NCBI GenBank assembly: GCA_022414725.1
Contig: CM039463.1
Span: 84,056,987 to 84,120,986 of the forward strand
Reading direction: 5' to 3'
From: Microglena sp. YARC
Taxonomy: Eukaryota > Chlorophyta > Chlorophyceae > Chlamydomonadales > Chlamydomonadaceae
Length of the DNA stretch: 64,000 nt
The notes below the pieces were generated by a model. The model made no database searches. It was not told the origin of the DNA and saw nothing but the letters and a program-made list of their open reading frames with translations. A program made the position numbers and the translations under genes. Shown here piece after piece: positions 8,252 through 18,963 of the stretch (position 1 is the first letter of the stretch; each line of letters starts with the position of its first letter).

Positions 8252-11200
8252 GGAGTTCTACGAGCTAACACTTAGTGGCATCTATGGACGCGACCCTAGC
8301 ATCCTTGCTGGAGGTCCCCTCTCTACGCCCCAATCTCTGACCTTTCCTGCCGGCGCACACCCGTGCACTGACGCAGCTGCGGTGGTCCGGATCATGCGCG
8401 AGATCATCGCGAACAGACCCCAGGACGGTCTCTTCAAAAGTGGAGTATCTACGGACCAAGTTACTAACACCTCCCTGCCTGGAAAGCCACCAATTTGGTC
8501 AGTCAAGCTGTTTGCTGACAACGACAAGCTGTCCCTGGCTGGCCTGGCTATCATGGAGGACTTTACCAACTTTGCAGTCCTCTCTACAGCCAACAAGCTG
8601 GAGAAGGGGGTTCCCAGGATCACCACTCCACGGGTAACCAACCAACACATCTTGAACTGCAAGACGCACTTCTGCAGTGAGGAGGACTCTCTCCTCCACC
8701 CTCACCTCCCCTCAGATCCTTCATCTAGGATCAACTGGCACAACCGGCAATGTGCTATCTCCATGCTGGTTGGACCAACCATCCTGTCTACCATCGGTGG
8801 TACCAGAATCTGTGCAGCTAACCCCTCTGGCAGCAGCCAAACAGGGAGATCCAGTGCCCAGGACGGGCTGGATACTGCTAACTCAAACCTGAGGGAGATC
8901 CCCTACATCTTCCCCAATCCCGCAGCAGAAGGCAGCGACTCCACTATGACTGACCATGAAGATCAGTCCGATGGCTTTAAAAGGCAGAGGACTGAGCCTC
9001 AAATGGACCCCCATCTACTCCCACACCACCCCTTTCCTGAAGAAACTGACTTCACTTCAGTTGCTTGGATCATGGAGCAGCAGGGTCACTACCTTAAAAC
9101 CAGCTGGAGGTCCCAGACTGAGAAGCCATCATGGTTTCCCAAGCTGGAGAACATCCTGCGCATGGCTGCAGAGTTTGAGGAATGTGAGGACCAAGTGTCG
9201 GCCCTTAGGCTTCTCAACTTCAGATACTCGAAGAATGGGAGAGACGGCAGGGTTACTGAAGAGTTGCACTTTGCAACTCAAGAGGACAAGGAACACTTTG
9301 AATCCTTACTCCCCCTCTTCATCTCCAACATGCACTTCTCTGCCTATTTCACTCACTCCAAGATTCCTCCTGATGTCTGCAACTCTTCCTTGATTCTGAA
9401 GACTGAGGCCAACACTGCCCTCAGATCCATGCTGGACTTCACCACGGAGGTGAATCGGCTGTGCAAGGCAACCATTGGCCTCATGGACAACAAGCAGTGC
9501 TGTGATTCCACGGTTGACAACCTTGACCACTTCTCCCTCTCCTTTTGGAATGCTGAAACCAGGGATCAGGCTATTGCCCCAGAGTTCTCACTGTACACCA
9601 GGGAGCTCATCCCTCTGAGACTGCTCTCGAACTACGAAGTCCAATTGGCTATCAAGAGGGGCATCCGCATCCTCCTGTCCAGCAGATTACATGTCCTCAC
9701 AGCATTTATCTGCTGCAAAGGCCAAGTCAAAGTCAACGGCATCCAGTTCTACTTCCGTCCTGGCTTCATGCCTGACCTGGACCCTACCAAGAAGGACAAC
9801 CTCCCAGATTGGGTAGCCCTGGCTGGCTACATCATTGCAAGGGAGATTGGCCAGGACAGCACTGGCAAGGTTGTCCCCCTTGACCCTACCAAATTTGGTG
9901 TTGACCTGGCCAGCTGGAAGGAGATTCAGAGCCGCCTCGACATCTCCTCCTATGGGCAGAATGTGACTATGTACTTCCATGCCCTCTCCTCCCTGGCCAA
10001 AGCCAAGCCCTATGGATTGCCTGCCCCATGGCCCACGGCTAACGCTGAGCTTGACCTTGCTCTCCACCCAGGGATTGGACTTGCTCCTAACCCGGAAGGA
10101 CCTACCACCTGGATGGAACTGCTCCAGACTTACACCCCCCTTCAGGTAAACCACTCTAAAATTTTCTCCCCCTGCAGCTCCCGTTTTGACAGCCAGCAGC
10201 TACATAACTATACTTTTAATTTCACAGGCAGCCACCCCTGCCCCAGCAGCTGGACCCAGCCAGCCCAGGAGACAGCCAGCTCCCAACAACCAGTGGAAGG
10301 AGGTGACCAAGAAGACGGTCTGGAAGAAGCCATAGGGATTTTATGTGCACCCATAATGATCCCCTGCTTCTTAGTCATAGACTTTTATAGCACTCTTCTG
10401 ATTGTTCCTCTCCTTCTGGCTACTTGTTGGATCATAGGGTGTACCAAGCTATTGACAACAGTACAGAGTACACCCACTATTGATAAGTCAACCGTGAACA
10501 GCTTCCTTCTTCTTAATCCCTCTGCAAAGCAGAATTCTAGCTGTGAACCTAATAGGAAATCCTGTACTCAGGACTTTAGAACCTTGACTCATCCTACCTG
10601 GGATACAGCTCCTAGGGGAGGTAGACCTACTCCCAGACTTCGTTCCACTCCTGTAAACAGCTCTAGCTATTGGGAACCCCAAATATACTGTCACTGTCAA
10701 GTTCATTCTATTAACGCCTACCTCGGATACAAGGCCCTGGACTACAAAGAGGTCCTACAGTTCTCCATAAACCTCAACACACACGTCACTAACTACACTC
10801 AACATGAGTGGGATCTAGAACGTTGCTATTTCAACAAACTAACCGGTAACTACACTATCCCTTTAGTCAACTATTACCTGGCTAACAGGAAATCTCACTT
10901 AGGCTCTCTCACTGGCCACAGGAACTCACAAACATATACTCCATCTCATCCTCCCCCTACTACACCAACAACTGAAGACACATCTGAGAATTACTCTGCA
11001 GGAATTATGCCTGGCAGCACTAAACAGCAAATTTTATCTCGGCTTCCTCCCAGCTGCTCAAGGTTTATCCTCCACTATAACTGTGGATATGGACATGCTA
11101 CCACCATTAAGCAAATTAATGGTAAGTGGTGGGACATGAACTCTGAACACAACGGCCCAAGTCTTCTCCACTCACAAGATTGGATAAAACTTCAAGGGCA

Positions 11201-11555
11201 CATCTACACTCTTACCAAAACATCACCCTCCTTCCTTTCACACCCTTTTCAACCAGAAATTAACCACACACCAGGCCACCCTACTAGGGAGACTGTTGAC
11301 ATGATCTCCCCTGGTAGTTACACCACACCCACTCACAACCACCCTGACTCTCCCCACAGTATGGACCACATAACTTCCCCATGGCCTGCAGAACTCACAG
11401 ATCACAATTTACCAGATCAGGATAACTCCTCAGATCTAATTTTCTCAGATCTCCTAGACTCCACCTTATCAGATCAAGAAGATCCCATAGATTCTCCCTC
11501 TTTAAATCAAAATGACCCCACAGAAACTATTTACTTAGTCTCTGACGATGAGTAA
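8229..11555 (+). CDS. LINE ORF2 N-terminal part: Gag-like region and cysteine protease
   Basis: About 1108 residues from ATG 8229. Roughly the first 640 residues form a globular, Gag-like region without a recognised zinc knuckle. About 700-735 is hydrophobic (MIPCFLVIDFYSTLLIVPLL). About 820-985 resembles the cysteine peptidases of green-algal retroelements: CHCQVHSINAYLGYKALDY supplies the Cys motif, and CGYGHATTIKQINGKWWDMN supplies His and Asp/Asn. The tail is acidic (LVSDDE). The TAA at 11553 is followed by 79 more open codons in the same frame, so it may be a secondary stop. A possible 82-bp intron (10146-10227) would give a different basic C-terminus ending at 10335. Confidence 0.72.
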   Translation: MHTTTDNEEFYELTLSGIYGRDPSILAGGPLSTPQSLTFPAGAHPCTDAAAVVRIMREIIANRPQDGLFKSGVSTDQVTNTSLPGKPPIWSVKLFADNDKLSLAGLAIMEDFTNFAVLSTANKLEKGVPRITTPRVTNQHILNCKTHFCSEEDSLLHPHLPSDPSSRINWHNRQCAISMLVGPTILSTIGGTRICAANPSGSSQTGRSSAQDGLDTANSNLREIPYIFPNPAAEGSDSTMTDHEDQSDGFKRQRTEPQMDPHLLPHHPFPEETDFTSVAWIMEQQGHYLKTSWRSQTEKPSWFPKLENILRMAAEFEECEDQVSALRLLNFRYSKNGRDGRVTEELHFATQEDKEHFESLLPLFISNMHFSAYFTHSKIPPDVCNSSLILKTEANTALRSMLDFTTEVNRLCKATIGLMDNKQCCDSTVDNLDHFSLSFWNAETRDQAIAPEFSLYTRELIPLRLLSNYEVQLAIKRGIRILLSSRLHVLTAFICCKGQVKVNGIQFYFRPGFMPDLDPTKKDNLPDWVALAGYIIAREIGQDSTGKVVPLDPTKFGVDLASWKEIQSRLDISSYGQNVTMYFHALSSLAKAKPYGLPAPWPTANAELDLALHPGIGLAPNPEGPTTWMELLQTYTPLQVNHSKIFSPCSSRFDSQQLHNYTFNFTGSHPCPSSWTQPAQETASSQQPVEGGDQEDGLEEAIGILCAPIMIPCFLVIDFYSTLLIVPLLLATCWIIGCTKLLTTVQSTPTIDKSTVNSFLLLNPSAKQNSSCEPNRKSCTQDFRTLTHPTWDTAPRGGRPTPRLRSTPVNSSSYWEPQIYCHCQVHSINAYLGYKALDYKEVLQFSINLNTHVTNYTQHEWDLERCYFNKLTGNYTIPLVNYYLANRKSHLGSLTGHRNSQTYTPSHPPPTTPTTEDTSENYSAGIMPGSTKQQILSRLPPSCSRFILHYNCGYGHATTIKQINGKWWDMNSEHNGPSLLHSQDWIKLQGHIYTLTKTSPSFLSHPFQPEINHTPGHPTRETVDMISPGSYTTPTHNHPDSPHSMDHITSPWPAELTDHNLPDQDNSSDLIFSDLLDSTLSDQEDPIDSPSLNQNDPTETIYLVSDDE
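10146..10227 (+). other. Candidate intron inside the LINE Gag-like frame
   Basis: The segment starts CAG|GTAAAC and ends TTTCACAG|GC after a pyrimidine-rich tract. Removing its 82 bases moves translation to another frame that reads QAATPAPAAGPSQPRRQPAP, then NNQWKEVTKKTVWKKP, and stops at 10333-10335. That basic ending looks like a natural nucleic-acid-binding C-terminus. Unspliced RNA would instead continue into the hydrophobic and protease region. Splicing is inferred from sequence only. Confidence 0.4.
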
Positions 11556-11727
11556 CCTCCCAGATCAAAACAAAAAACATCTCCTGCAAAGAAAAATAAT
11601 TTAACTACAAAACGCTCACACCTCTGCACCCACCAGATGCACAACACACCTCTCCGTATACCTAGCAAAGTCGTCCTTCCTGACTTCACTAAGTTTCGCC
11701 AATGCAGAATCTTTGGGGCAGAACTAA

Positions 11728-13323
11728 CCTCCTACCAAGAAACCTGCTCCTCCCAGACTCACCACCAAAACCCTTGCAACGAAAAGAATTAAAATTACTC
11801 ATACTACTTCACATCCTGTTCAACAACAGCAAACTGCACTCTATCTCACTAACATTATCACTTCCAACTGCAGAGGCATCTTCTCATCCTGGGAAACACT
11901 CTATGACCATATTCGAACTAATGAGCCAGACATTGCTATTCTCACCGAAACAAAACTCACCTCCAACAATACAGGCATAATTAATATGATCAAACAAGAC
12001 CTCTCTGACTACCACTTTCATCACAGCAGCAAAACCATTAAGCAAGCTACCAATGCCGACAACATTGTTACCCGCTCAGCTGGAGTCATCACACTTATCA
12101 AAAAGACTCTTACTGCACACCTTATTAAACATGAAATCCCCACTGCCATAGCTGGTCATCTCACTCATCAAACTATTAACAACATCACTCACATTCTAGG
12201 TGTCTACATGACCTGCAATGATCCTGCCAAAAGATCCCGCATCTATGAACACATCCACTACATCATATCCCAGAACCCCTCTCACCACTATATTGCAGGG
12301 GGAGACTGGAATGCAGCTTACTACCCTACTGATAGAAGCAACACAGTCCATCACCTGGAGGACCAGCCTCACTACCAGCATCTTAATAAATATTCAATTC
12401 ACATCCAACCATCACCACGTCCCCATACTTACTCAGACAACACCTCCTACAGCAGCAGGATAGATGACATCATTCTCATCAACCCCCCACCTGCAACCAT
12501 GGTGACAGAAACCACACACCAAATGGGAGACACACTTGACCACTTGACCCTGGAACAACAAATTACCTCCTCTCTCTTTCCTCCTCCCAACCTTGACACA
12601 CCACCTCACAATCCAACACCCCAACTGCAACTCCCTCTCAAGCAACAGGACATGGCCAAAGCCAAAGAGGCAATATCAACTAAATTTCTCCATCAATTTC
12701 AACACAGCCACACGAACATAAATAAAGCCTGGACTATAGCACAAACTTTACTGGGAGAAGAGAAAACATCTGCACACATCCAATCTATTAGACAAGAACT
12801 CACAGCCACCATGCCAGAAAATCTTAACAGCATGGCAGATCATCTCATGATCACTCTTCACCAAGCTCTTTCCATCATGACTGACATCTGCCCCATTAAG
12901 TCTAGCACACCAGGCATTTTTTTGCCCAGACAAACTGCTAAAACCTACAGACGTCTTAACTACCATATTAAACACATTAAAGCACTTCGAACAGCCTCCA
13001 ATCACCTTGACCAACAACAATACATGGAGCTCAGAAGCACACCTCATACGGCAGGCACATACTCACCTACCACTAAAATTAAAATACAACAGCACCTACA
13101 AAACTTACTCCTCCCTGACTACTGCCTCTCTCTAACTGCTGATATTAAACAAAGTATTACAGAACTACGTCACATGCAGGCTGCACTTAAAGAGGAGAGA
13201 GCAACTGCCTCCATCAAGAAATTCAGACGCCGCCTCAGCATACAGGCACGACAAACTCACAGGTATATTTTCTCTCCTGAAAATTACACACACACTCCCA
13301 CTGCCCTACTGGACGCATCCTGA
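11728..13323 (+). CDS. LINE apurinic-type endonuclease (EEP family)
   Basis: This frame nicks the target DNA for target-primed reverse transcription. Motifs in order are TSNCRG (about 11855), PDIAILTETKL with the catalytic Glu (about 11926), AGGDWNAAYY (about 12295), RIDDIIL (about 12460) and GDTLDHLTL (about 12526), the equivalent of the terminal SDH motif. The first ATG in this frame (11986) lies after the first two motifs, so translation must enter from upstream. The previous frame stays open to 11789, giving a 60-bp window for a frameshift. A TGA at 13321 ends the frame while the adjacent frame continues. Confidence 0.85.
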   Translation, partial: PPTKKPAPPRLTTKTLATKRIKITHTTSHPVQQQQTALYLTNIITSNCRGIFSSWETLYDHIRTNEPDIAILTETKLTSNNTGIINMIKQDLSDYHFHHSSKTIKQATNADNIVTRSAGVITLIKKTLTAHLIKHEIPTAIAGHLTHQTINNITHILGVYMTCNDPAKRSRIYEHIHYIISQNPSHHYIAGGDWNAAYYPTDRSNTVHHLEDQPHYQHLNKYSIHIQPSPRPHTYSDNTSYSSRIDDIILINPPPATMVTETTHQMGDTLDHLTLEQQITSSLFPPPNLDTPPHNPTPQLQLPLKQQDMAKAKEAISTKFLHQFQHSHTNINKAWTIAQTLLGEEKTSAHIQSIRQELTATMPENLNSMADHLMITLHQALSIMTDICPIKSSTPGIFLPRQTAKTYRRLNYHIKHIKALRTASNHLDQQQYMELRSTPHTAGTYSPTTKIKIQQHLQNLLLPDYCLSLTADIKQSITELRHMQAALKEERATASIKKFRRRLSIQARQTHRYIFSPENYTHTPTALLDAS

Positions 13324-15271
13324 AACACACTTAGCACCAGTATTCAGGGTCTCCTACCTAGAAGTTTTGACCAAACACATGGGTAAACTTATGTCACCTC
13401 CCACACCACCCATCTTAGATGATTATACCCGACATGCCACTCCCCCTCCATGGGAAACACACACAGACAAATACCACCTTGAAACTCCAACCAACTCCAT
13501 ACAAACCACTGCCTCCCCGTACACCTATCTCTCCTCCTCAACCACCTATGATGACTGCATCAGTAAACTCTCCACTAATAAAGCCACAGGCCCAGACGGC
13601 ATACCTAACGAACTACTTATGTGCCTCCCACAGGAAATGCACCTCACCATACACAAACTCATGCAGCTAGTATGGATCCTGGAAGAAACACCAGACTGCT
13701 GGAAAATCTCCCACACAGTCATGCTCTACAAAAAATCAGATCCTTGCTTACCTCAAAATTACAGGCCAATAGGCCTTAACAATGCTGTAGCCAAACTCTG
13801 GACCTCTCTTGTTACCAACACTATTACTACCTACTCTGAAACCAATCACATTCTTAGTGCCTGCCAGGAGGGTTTCAGATAAGACAAAAGTACCTATAGA
13901 CAACTCATGACCCTACTCCACAACATTGAGGATGCTGCCCTCTTCCACCAGGACCTTTATGCTGCCTACTTTGACTTTAGCTCTGCCTTCAACATGATTG
14001 ATCACCAAAAACTTCTCTGCATTATGCACAGCTTGGATTATACCCATGACACTATAGATACAATTAAAGGAATTTACACAAATTCTACTACACATATCCT
14101 CCTTAACAATACATCTGGCTCCCCTATCCCCATCACTAGGGGCACTATCCAGGGAGACACTCTCTCCCCCTTACTCTTCATTATTTTTCTAGAACCCCTA
14201 CACAGATGGCTCCGTTCTGGAGGACGAGGATACAGAGCAGCATCCCTACCCTCCACAACAGCAGATGAAAATCACACTAGCAGCTTGTGGTATGCTGACG
14301 ACACTGCCGTCCTAACCGGCAGCTCAGAGGACCTTCGCATCCAATGTGGTAAAGTTCAAACTTTTAGTATCTGGTCGGGCATTCCTCTTAACGCCACTAA
14401 ATGTGTGGTTAGTGGCATACTCCACAAATCACACCCCTCACAACCTACTCACAACAACACTCTCAAACAAAGGCTAGAAAAAATTCCTTTAGGTAATTCC
14501 TATGCTACCTACCAGCCGCCAGACCAAGCCTATAAATACCTGGGGGTTCACATCTCACTTACCTTAAATTAGAAAACTCAACTTCACTCTACAATTGAAA
14601 CCATCCACAACAAAGGCTTGAGTATCCTCACTAAAGCTAAAAATAGGGCAACCCCCACCCAATGTCTACGAATAATCTCACAATGTGTCAGAGCAGCTAT
14701 TAAATACCCCATGATAGTAGCTCCCTTCTCACTAACCGACATTCATGTCATTGACAGAGCAGTATTAAAAACAGTTAAACTCTGATGCTCCCTTCCTAGA
14801 TCCTTTCCGACAAGAGCACTCCACCTCCCCAAAACAGAGGCAGGACTAGGGGTGCCCTCTCTACTCACTGAATATACTCAGATTACTGCAACAGCCCTCA
14901 CCCAGTCCATGAACGACCAAGGTCACCTGGGAATTCTCACCAGGGCTCTTCTTGACAAATCAACCTCCACCATGACCACTCTAGATCCTCTCTCTCTCTC
15001 CCGCAAGCAACTTAAATATATGTCCCTAGCCCGCCAGCTGGACATTATTAAAAAATCTGACATAACAATTTCTTGGAATGACACAGAACTTCTTGACAAA
15101 CTTAACATACACTCTCTACCTCTTCCACCACAGGCAATCCCTGTCTCACTCATGACTCCTTTCCACGACCTACCTGGACATCTACTCATACCACGACCTG
15201 GTCACCCCCATGGGAACTCATCTTATCAGTACTACAGACCTCTCTCTTATTACTTTACACAAAATTACTAA
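13322..15271 (+). CDS. LINE reverse transcriptase (frame with three internal stops)
   Basis: RNA-directed DNA polymerase. Visible blocks are NKATGPDGIPNELL, CWKISHTVMLYKKSD...NYRPIGLNNA, YFDFSSAFNMID (first catalytic Asp), GTIQGDTLSPLLFIIFLEPL, and WYADDTAVLTGS with the YADD catalytic pair at 14291-14302. The thumb block ALHLPKTEAGLGVPSLL follows. Stops at 13880 (within GFR-DKSTYRQL), 14570 and 14783 interrupt otherwise continuous homologous sequence. All three stop codons occur once, so they are not a recoded sense codon. The next frame overlaps from 15210. Confidence 0.88.
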
Positions 15272-17267
15272 ACACCACAAACGATCCCTGAACCGCCTCA
15301 CCGCACACCTCTCCTCCCCCCCAACCGTCATTCCTCCAACTCACTCTGACCCACTCCCCCTCTCCCACAGGCAACTTGCGCCTGGCTACGCAATTTCGCA
15401 GAACACGACAGACAAAGTTAAATTTCCTGCTCCTATCGAATCCTCCACCCCACTCACCCAGCGCTACCAACCTCACGCCACCGTTACTGATGCAGACTAC
15501 GAGGCGGACCCCACTGGGGACCTGGAAGGAAACCAATGGTGGGCGTGGCCCACGCAGATCGCAGGCAGTCACGCGCACCAAGCATGGGGCTGCCCCAACA
15601 GTGACGCCACCTGGTCAGCACGCCACTACTTGTGCAAATCTTGGATCCGACACTCCTCCTCCTCCAAATTCTACCGCGCATATAAAATAACCTCCACCTC
15701 GCACCCTGACAGGATCCGCGAGGCCATGACATTCCCCGACAGCAGCGCACCTGCACCACCGGCGCGCCTGCTTCACCTTACTTACGGATCTCAGTACAGA
15801 GCCCTGCACATTACGAGCTGGCGGGGCAAGCGCTCTTACAGCGACGACAAACTTGCCACCACCACCGTTGTCCACGTCCAATGGGCCCCAACCATCATGC
15901 ACAACGACCATATCAACTCCTACACACGCATGGGATACAGCATCCACCACTGCACACCTCTTACCTCCACTACCTCCACCATACATTGGAAACCTCAATC
16001 TCACCATGCGGCTCACCTTGATGAACTGGTGGGACAACCAGCATATGACCAATTAACCCACACCTTTAAAACCACTCCTCCGATAACCACACACCTCAAT
16101 CCCAGGAAGGACATCCACCTCACTAACCTCCAGCAACAAGGCCAATGGGCCATCTCCCCAGGATTTAATGCTGACAATCATAATCTGGTTCACAAACTTT
16201 TGCACATTGACACACACGACAGGCACCCAGACTGGGACATTCAACCACCCTCAGCCTACATTATACAAACAGGCATCCTAACTACTTTGGATGACCAATC
16301 CACACACACACATACCAACGCTTCATATCTTTATAACCCCACAGGTCACTGTCTTGGGCACATTCCCAACGACAGGCTCACCTCTCTTTAACAAAACTAT
16401 GACCACTTTAAAAATCACCACCCTACCAAATGGAACCAACTGACCCAAGGAGGAACATACCACACTGACTTAGCTGCCCTCTTCACCAGATACAGAGCTG
16501 CTCCTGCTGCCACTAACATTCTGTCTCCCTTCCTCTACCAAGCAGCAGCTGCTCTGGGCATTACTCACCATCGTACCTCCAATCCTCTTAGCTACGACCA
16601 AAGCCTCACCAGCTTCTCTTCTACCAGCCCTGCTGACCAGCTCTTTGGCTCCAACCAAGACCCCTTTCTTACCATCTGGACTGGGGGCTCACTGGTGGAC
16701 ATTCCCAACTCCACCACACAAGCACACCAAGCTCTAAGGTGGGCTCTAGCCAGTGCTGACCATGCTGAAAATACTCTCAGCCCTACCTGCACCCTGATGC
16801 TCCTCCCTGATGACCTTGCTGCCCCTTACAAAACTCTCCTCCATCACTCCTGGATTCACTACATTGACTCTAGACCACAGTCTGAATTTTATACTACCTC
16901 TGAAATTTGGCTTGGCAGCAAATCTCACACCCCACCCTCCACTCAAAAATTACACCTCATTCTTATATGCAACCCTCACAGCCAAGAGACTTACTTTCCT
17001 AAACTCCCAGATTTTATTGACCAATGGACACACTACATGCAAAGCCTCTCCTCATCCTGGAGCCCTCTACTATCACACCACCTCCCACACTTACTTTCAC
17101 TGACATTGTCATCACCTACCCTCGGAAACTTAAATCTCTTGCCAAAAATCCCTGGCAACCTCCACTCCACCAACACCCTCCTCCCTCTCCTCTTACCATC
17201 ACCCACCCTTGTTTTTACCTTGCTACCCCCTCCTCTGGCCTCCAGGTCTACACAGATGGTAGCCTAA
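15210..17267 (+). CDS. LINE central region between RT and RNase H, unassigned
   Basis: About 685 codons in one frame with a single TAA at 16389. No domain is certain. The first third is His/Pro/Ser/Thr-rich. The last third (about 16500-17000) reads NPLSYDQSLTSF...FLTIWTGGSLVDIPN...ALRWALASAD...CTLMLLPDDLAAPY. That order recalls the PCIF1/MT-A70-like methyltransferase domains found in some algal retroelements, but the NPPF/Y-type catalytic motif is not present at the expected place. It is either an inactive relative or a structural linker. The frame passes into RNase H by a shift near 17240-17265. Confidence 0.5.
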
Positions 17268-17782
17268 TAAAAGGTAAACCAGGTCACCCTAGCAAAATGG
17301 GTGCTGCAGTATATGTCCCGGCTGCAGGACAAAGCTACACCATCAACCCTGGGGGAATAGGGGCCACCAAAACTAACAACCGGGCAGAACTGGTAGCCAT
17401 CCACCAAGCCCTTCTCAACATTGATTATGACAAATCTCTTACCCTTCATACAGACAGCCTCTGCTCTCTTCAACTTATAAAAAAAATGATTCATGACCCC
17501 ACCACAACAACCCGTTCCATTCATACTGAATTACTGCAATCAATACAAAAACACCTCATTCAACGCATCCTGCATGGCTCACACACCACCCTCTGTAAAG
17601 TTCGTTCCCACACAGGTATCCTTGGAAATGACAGAGCAGACACTCTGGCACGCAAGGCAGCTGAGCACCCTACCTCAACTAATTTTACTGATAACACTGG
17701 GAAATCCCCCGCCACAATGTTTACTGGCCTACAGTTCAACCTCCTCGTACACCCATGGGAGATATTCCCCCAAGAATTTTAG
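17240..17782 (+). CDS. LINE RNase H domain
   Basis: Removes RNA from the RNA:DNA hybrid. The four expected acidic/His motifs are present: QVYTDGSLIKG, NNRAELVAIHQAL, LTLHTDSLCSLQL and VRSHTGILGNDRADTLARKA. The frame is different from the central region upstream and from the C-terminal region downstream. Confidence 0.9.
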   Translation, partial: LQVYTDGSLIKGKPGHPSKMGAAVYVPAAGQSYTINPGGIGATKTNNRAELVAIHQALLNIDYDKSLTLHTDSLCSLQLIKKMIHDPTTTTRSIHTELLQSIQKHLIQRILHGSHTTLCKVRSHTGILGNDRADTLARKAAEHPTSTNFTDNTGKSPATMFTGLQFNLLVHPWEIFPQEF

Positions 17783-18504
17783 CACCTAACCTTCCACAAG
17801 GTATCACCTTTAACCTACCCACTAGCTGCCACCTTGGTCAACACCCTCTTAAAGGGATTTATGCAACCACCTGGGCTGATAACACCCCCCACCAACTTCC
17901 TCAAGCAAGTAACAAATTTTGGACCTCGACCCTTATCCAGCATAAAACTAAATTCCACATCCTTAAAGCCCGCTGGGGTAGACTGTGGAACCGTAAACTT
18001 GCATTCCGCTGGAAACTTCCTTATATTACCAGCACTCACCCACCCACGAACTCCCTATGCCCCATCTGCCACACCTGTGAGGACGGAGCGGGCCACATCC
18101 TGGCGGGCTGCACACACTGGACTTTCAAGGGGCTCTACATCAAGAGACATGACGCCGCAGTGCGACTCATCCACAAGGCCATTTGCACAGGAGCCCTGGG
18201 ATCTCGCAGAATGATCATGGACGCTGGCAAGGAAGAGGACCTCCCCAGGGGGGTCCTGGGCAAACGTCTCCCTGACTGGCTACGCCCCTCCACTATTACT
18301 GTAGCGGATTGGAAGAGGATGAGACCTGATCTTGCCGTCCTACCTGACATAGACTCTCCTACCTGTATGTCTGATAAAGAACTCTGGGTTCTTGAGCTTG
18401 GATACTGCTCTGATACTAACCATGCTACTAAGTTTATTACTAAACATGCCCAGCATGTTGAATTAGTAAATGGCCTTCGATCGGCTGGATACCTTGTTCA
18501 CTAA
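17755..18504 (+). CDS. LINE C-terminus: zinc finger and restriction-like-endonuclease-like motif
   Basis: The frame is open from ATG 17755, overlapping the RNase H frame by 28 bases; it is probably a continuation of the polyprotein. CPICHTCEDGAGHILAGC is a CX2CX8HX4C finger like those at LINE C-termini. It is followed by KRMRPDLAVLPD and, about 20 residues on, LWVLELGYCSDTNHATKF, then KHAQHVELV. The PD...(D/E)xx...Y/V..SD...A..K arrangement resembles the PD-(D/E)XK-type endonuclease of R2 and Dualen elements, although the Lys position cannot be assigned by eye. Confidence 0.7.
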   Translation: MGDIPPRILAPNLPQGITFNLPTSCHLGQHPLKGIYATTWADNTPHQLPQASNKFWTSTLIQHKTKFHILKARWGRLWNRKLAFRWKLPYITSTHPPTNSLCPICHTCEDGAGHILAGCTHWTFKGLYIKRHDAAVRLIHKAICTGALGSRRMIMDAGKEEDLPRGVLGKRLPDWLRPSTITVADWKRMRPDLAVLPDIDSPTCMSDKELWVLELGYCSDTNHATKFITKHAQHVELVNGLRSAGYLVH

Positions 18505-18963
18505 GAAGTTATTACCGTTGGTACAACTGGTACTATTCCTACCTCTTTTTTGAATTCTATGACCACTCTTGGACTTCAGAGATCCTGTGCCCTCAAACTG
18601 GCAGACACAGTCCATTCTCACACCATTACTAGTTTCCATAGTATTTTACAGTGCAGACGCTTTATGGAAGCACACCCCGGGTCGATACCCGGGGACTAGC
18701 ACACAGAACGTCCCCCCTCTCAGGGACAGTTTTGTCTTACCAGCTGTATTGTGCCGGTGCTTCCCAACCGGGGTGAAAAAACCCCGTATTAAGCTGCACT
18801 GGCATGATGTGGCTACGGTGCCTGCCGGTCAGGCATCGGTGGTAATTCTTTTTACTGAGATGGTCCTACGGTGACTATAGCTAGCTCCGGCTTACGCTAT
18901 GGTGTCCTTAACTTCACGTCCAGTGAGTAACGGTTCTACACGGATGTAACAAACTCAATTTCA
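18505..18963 (+). other. LINE 3' UTR with three hairpins and terminal tail
   Basis: CCCCGGGTCGATACCCGGGG (18675-18694) is a perfect palindrome. CGGGGTGAAAAAACCCCG (18769-18786) and TGCCTGCCGGTCAGGCA (18819-18835) also form hairpins. The end GGATGTAACAA plus TCAATTTCAA matches the tails of two truncated copies (1888-1934 and 19867-19924), which defines the 3' terminus. Such structures are candidates for recognition by the element's own reverse transcriptase. Confidence 0.75.

Larger units (their letters stand above)
6693..18963 (+). mobile_element. Full-length non-LTR retrotransposon, Dualen/RandI-like, 12.27 kb
   Basis: Both ends are defined by a perfect 13-bp target-site duplication. Domain order on the plus strand is leader, ORF1, Gag-like region, cysteine protease, apurinic-type endonuclease, reverse transcriptase, unassigned central region, RNase H, CCHC-type zinc finger with a restriction-like-endonuclease-like motif, structured 3' UTR, and a short TTTCAA-type tail. 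Having both endonuclease types plus RNase H and a cysteine protease is, as I recall, the hallmark of the Dualen clade described from Chlamydomonas. The copy is full length and its duplication is perfect, so insertion is recent. The frame nevertheless shifts several times and stops occur at 11553, 13880, 14570, 14783 and 16389, so this copy is defective or contains sequence errors. Confidence 0.92.
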
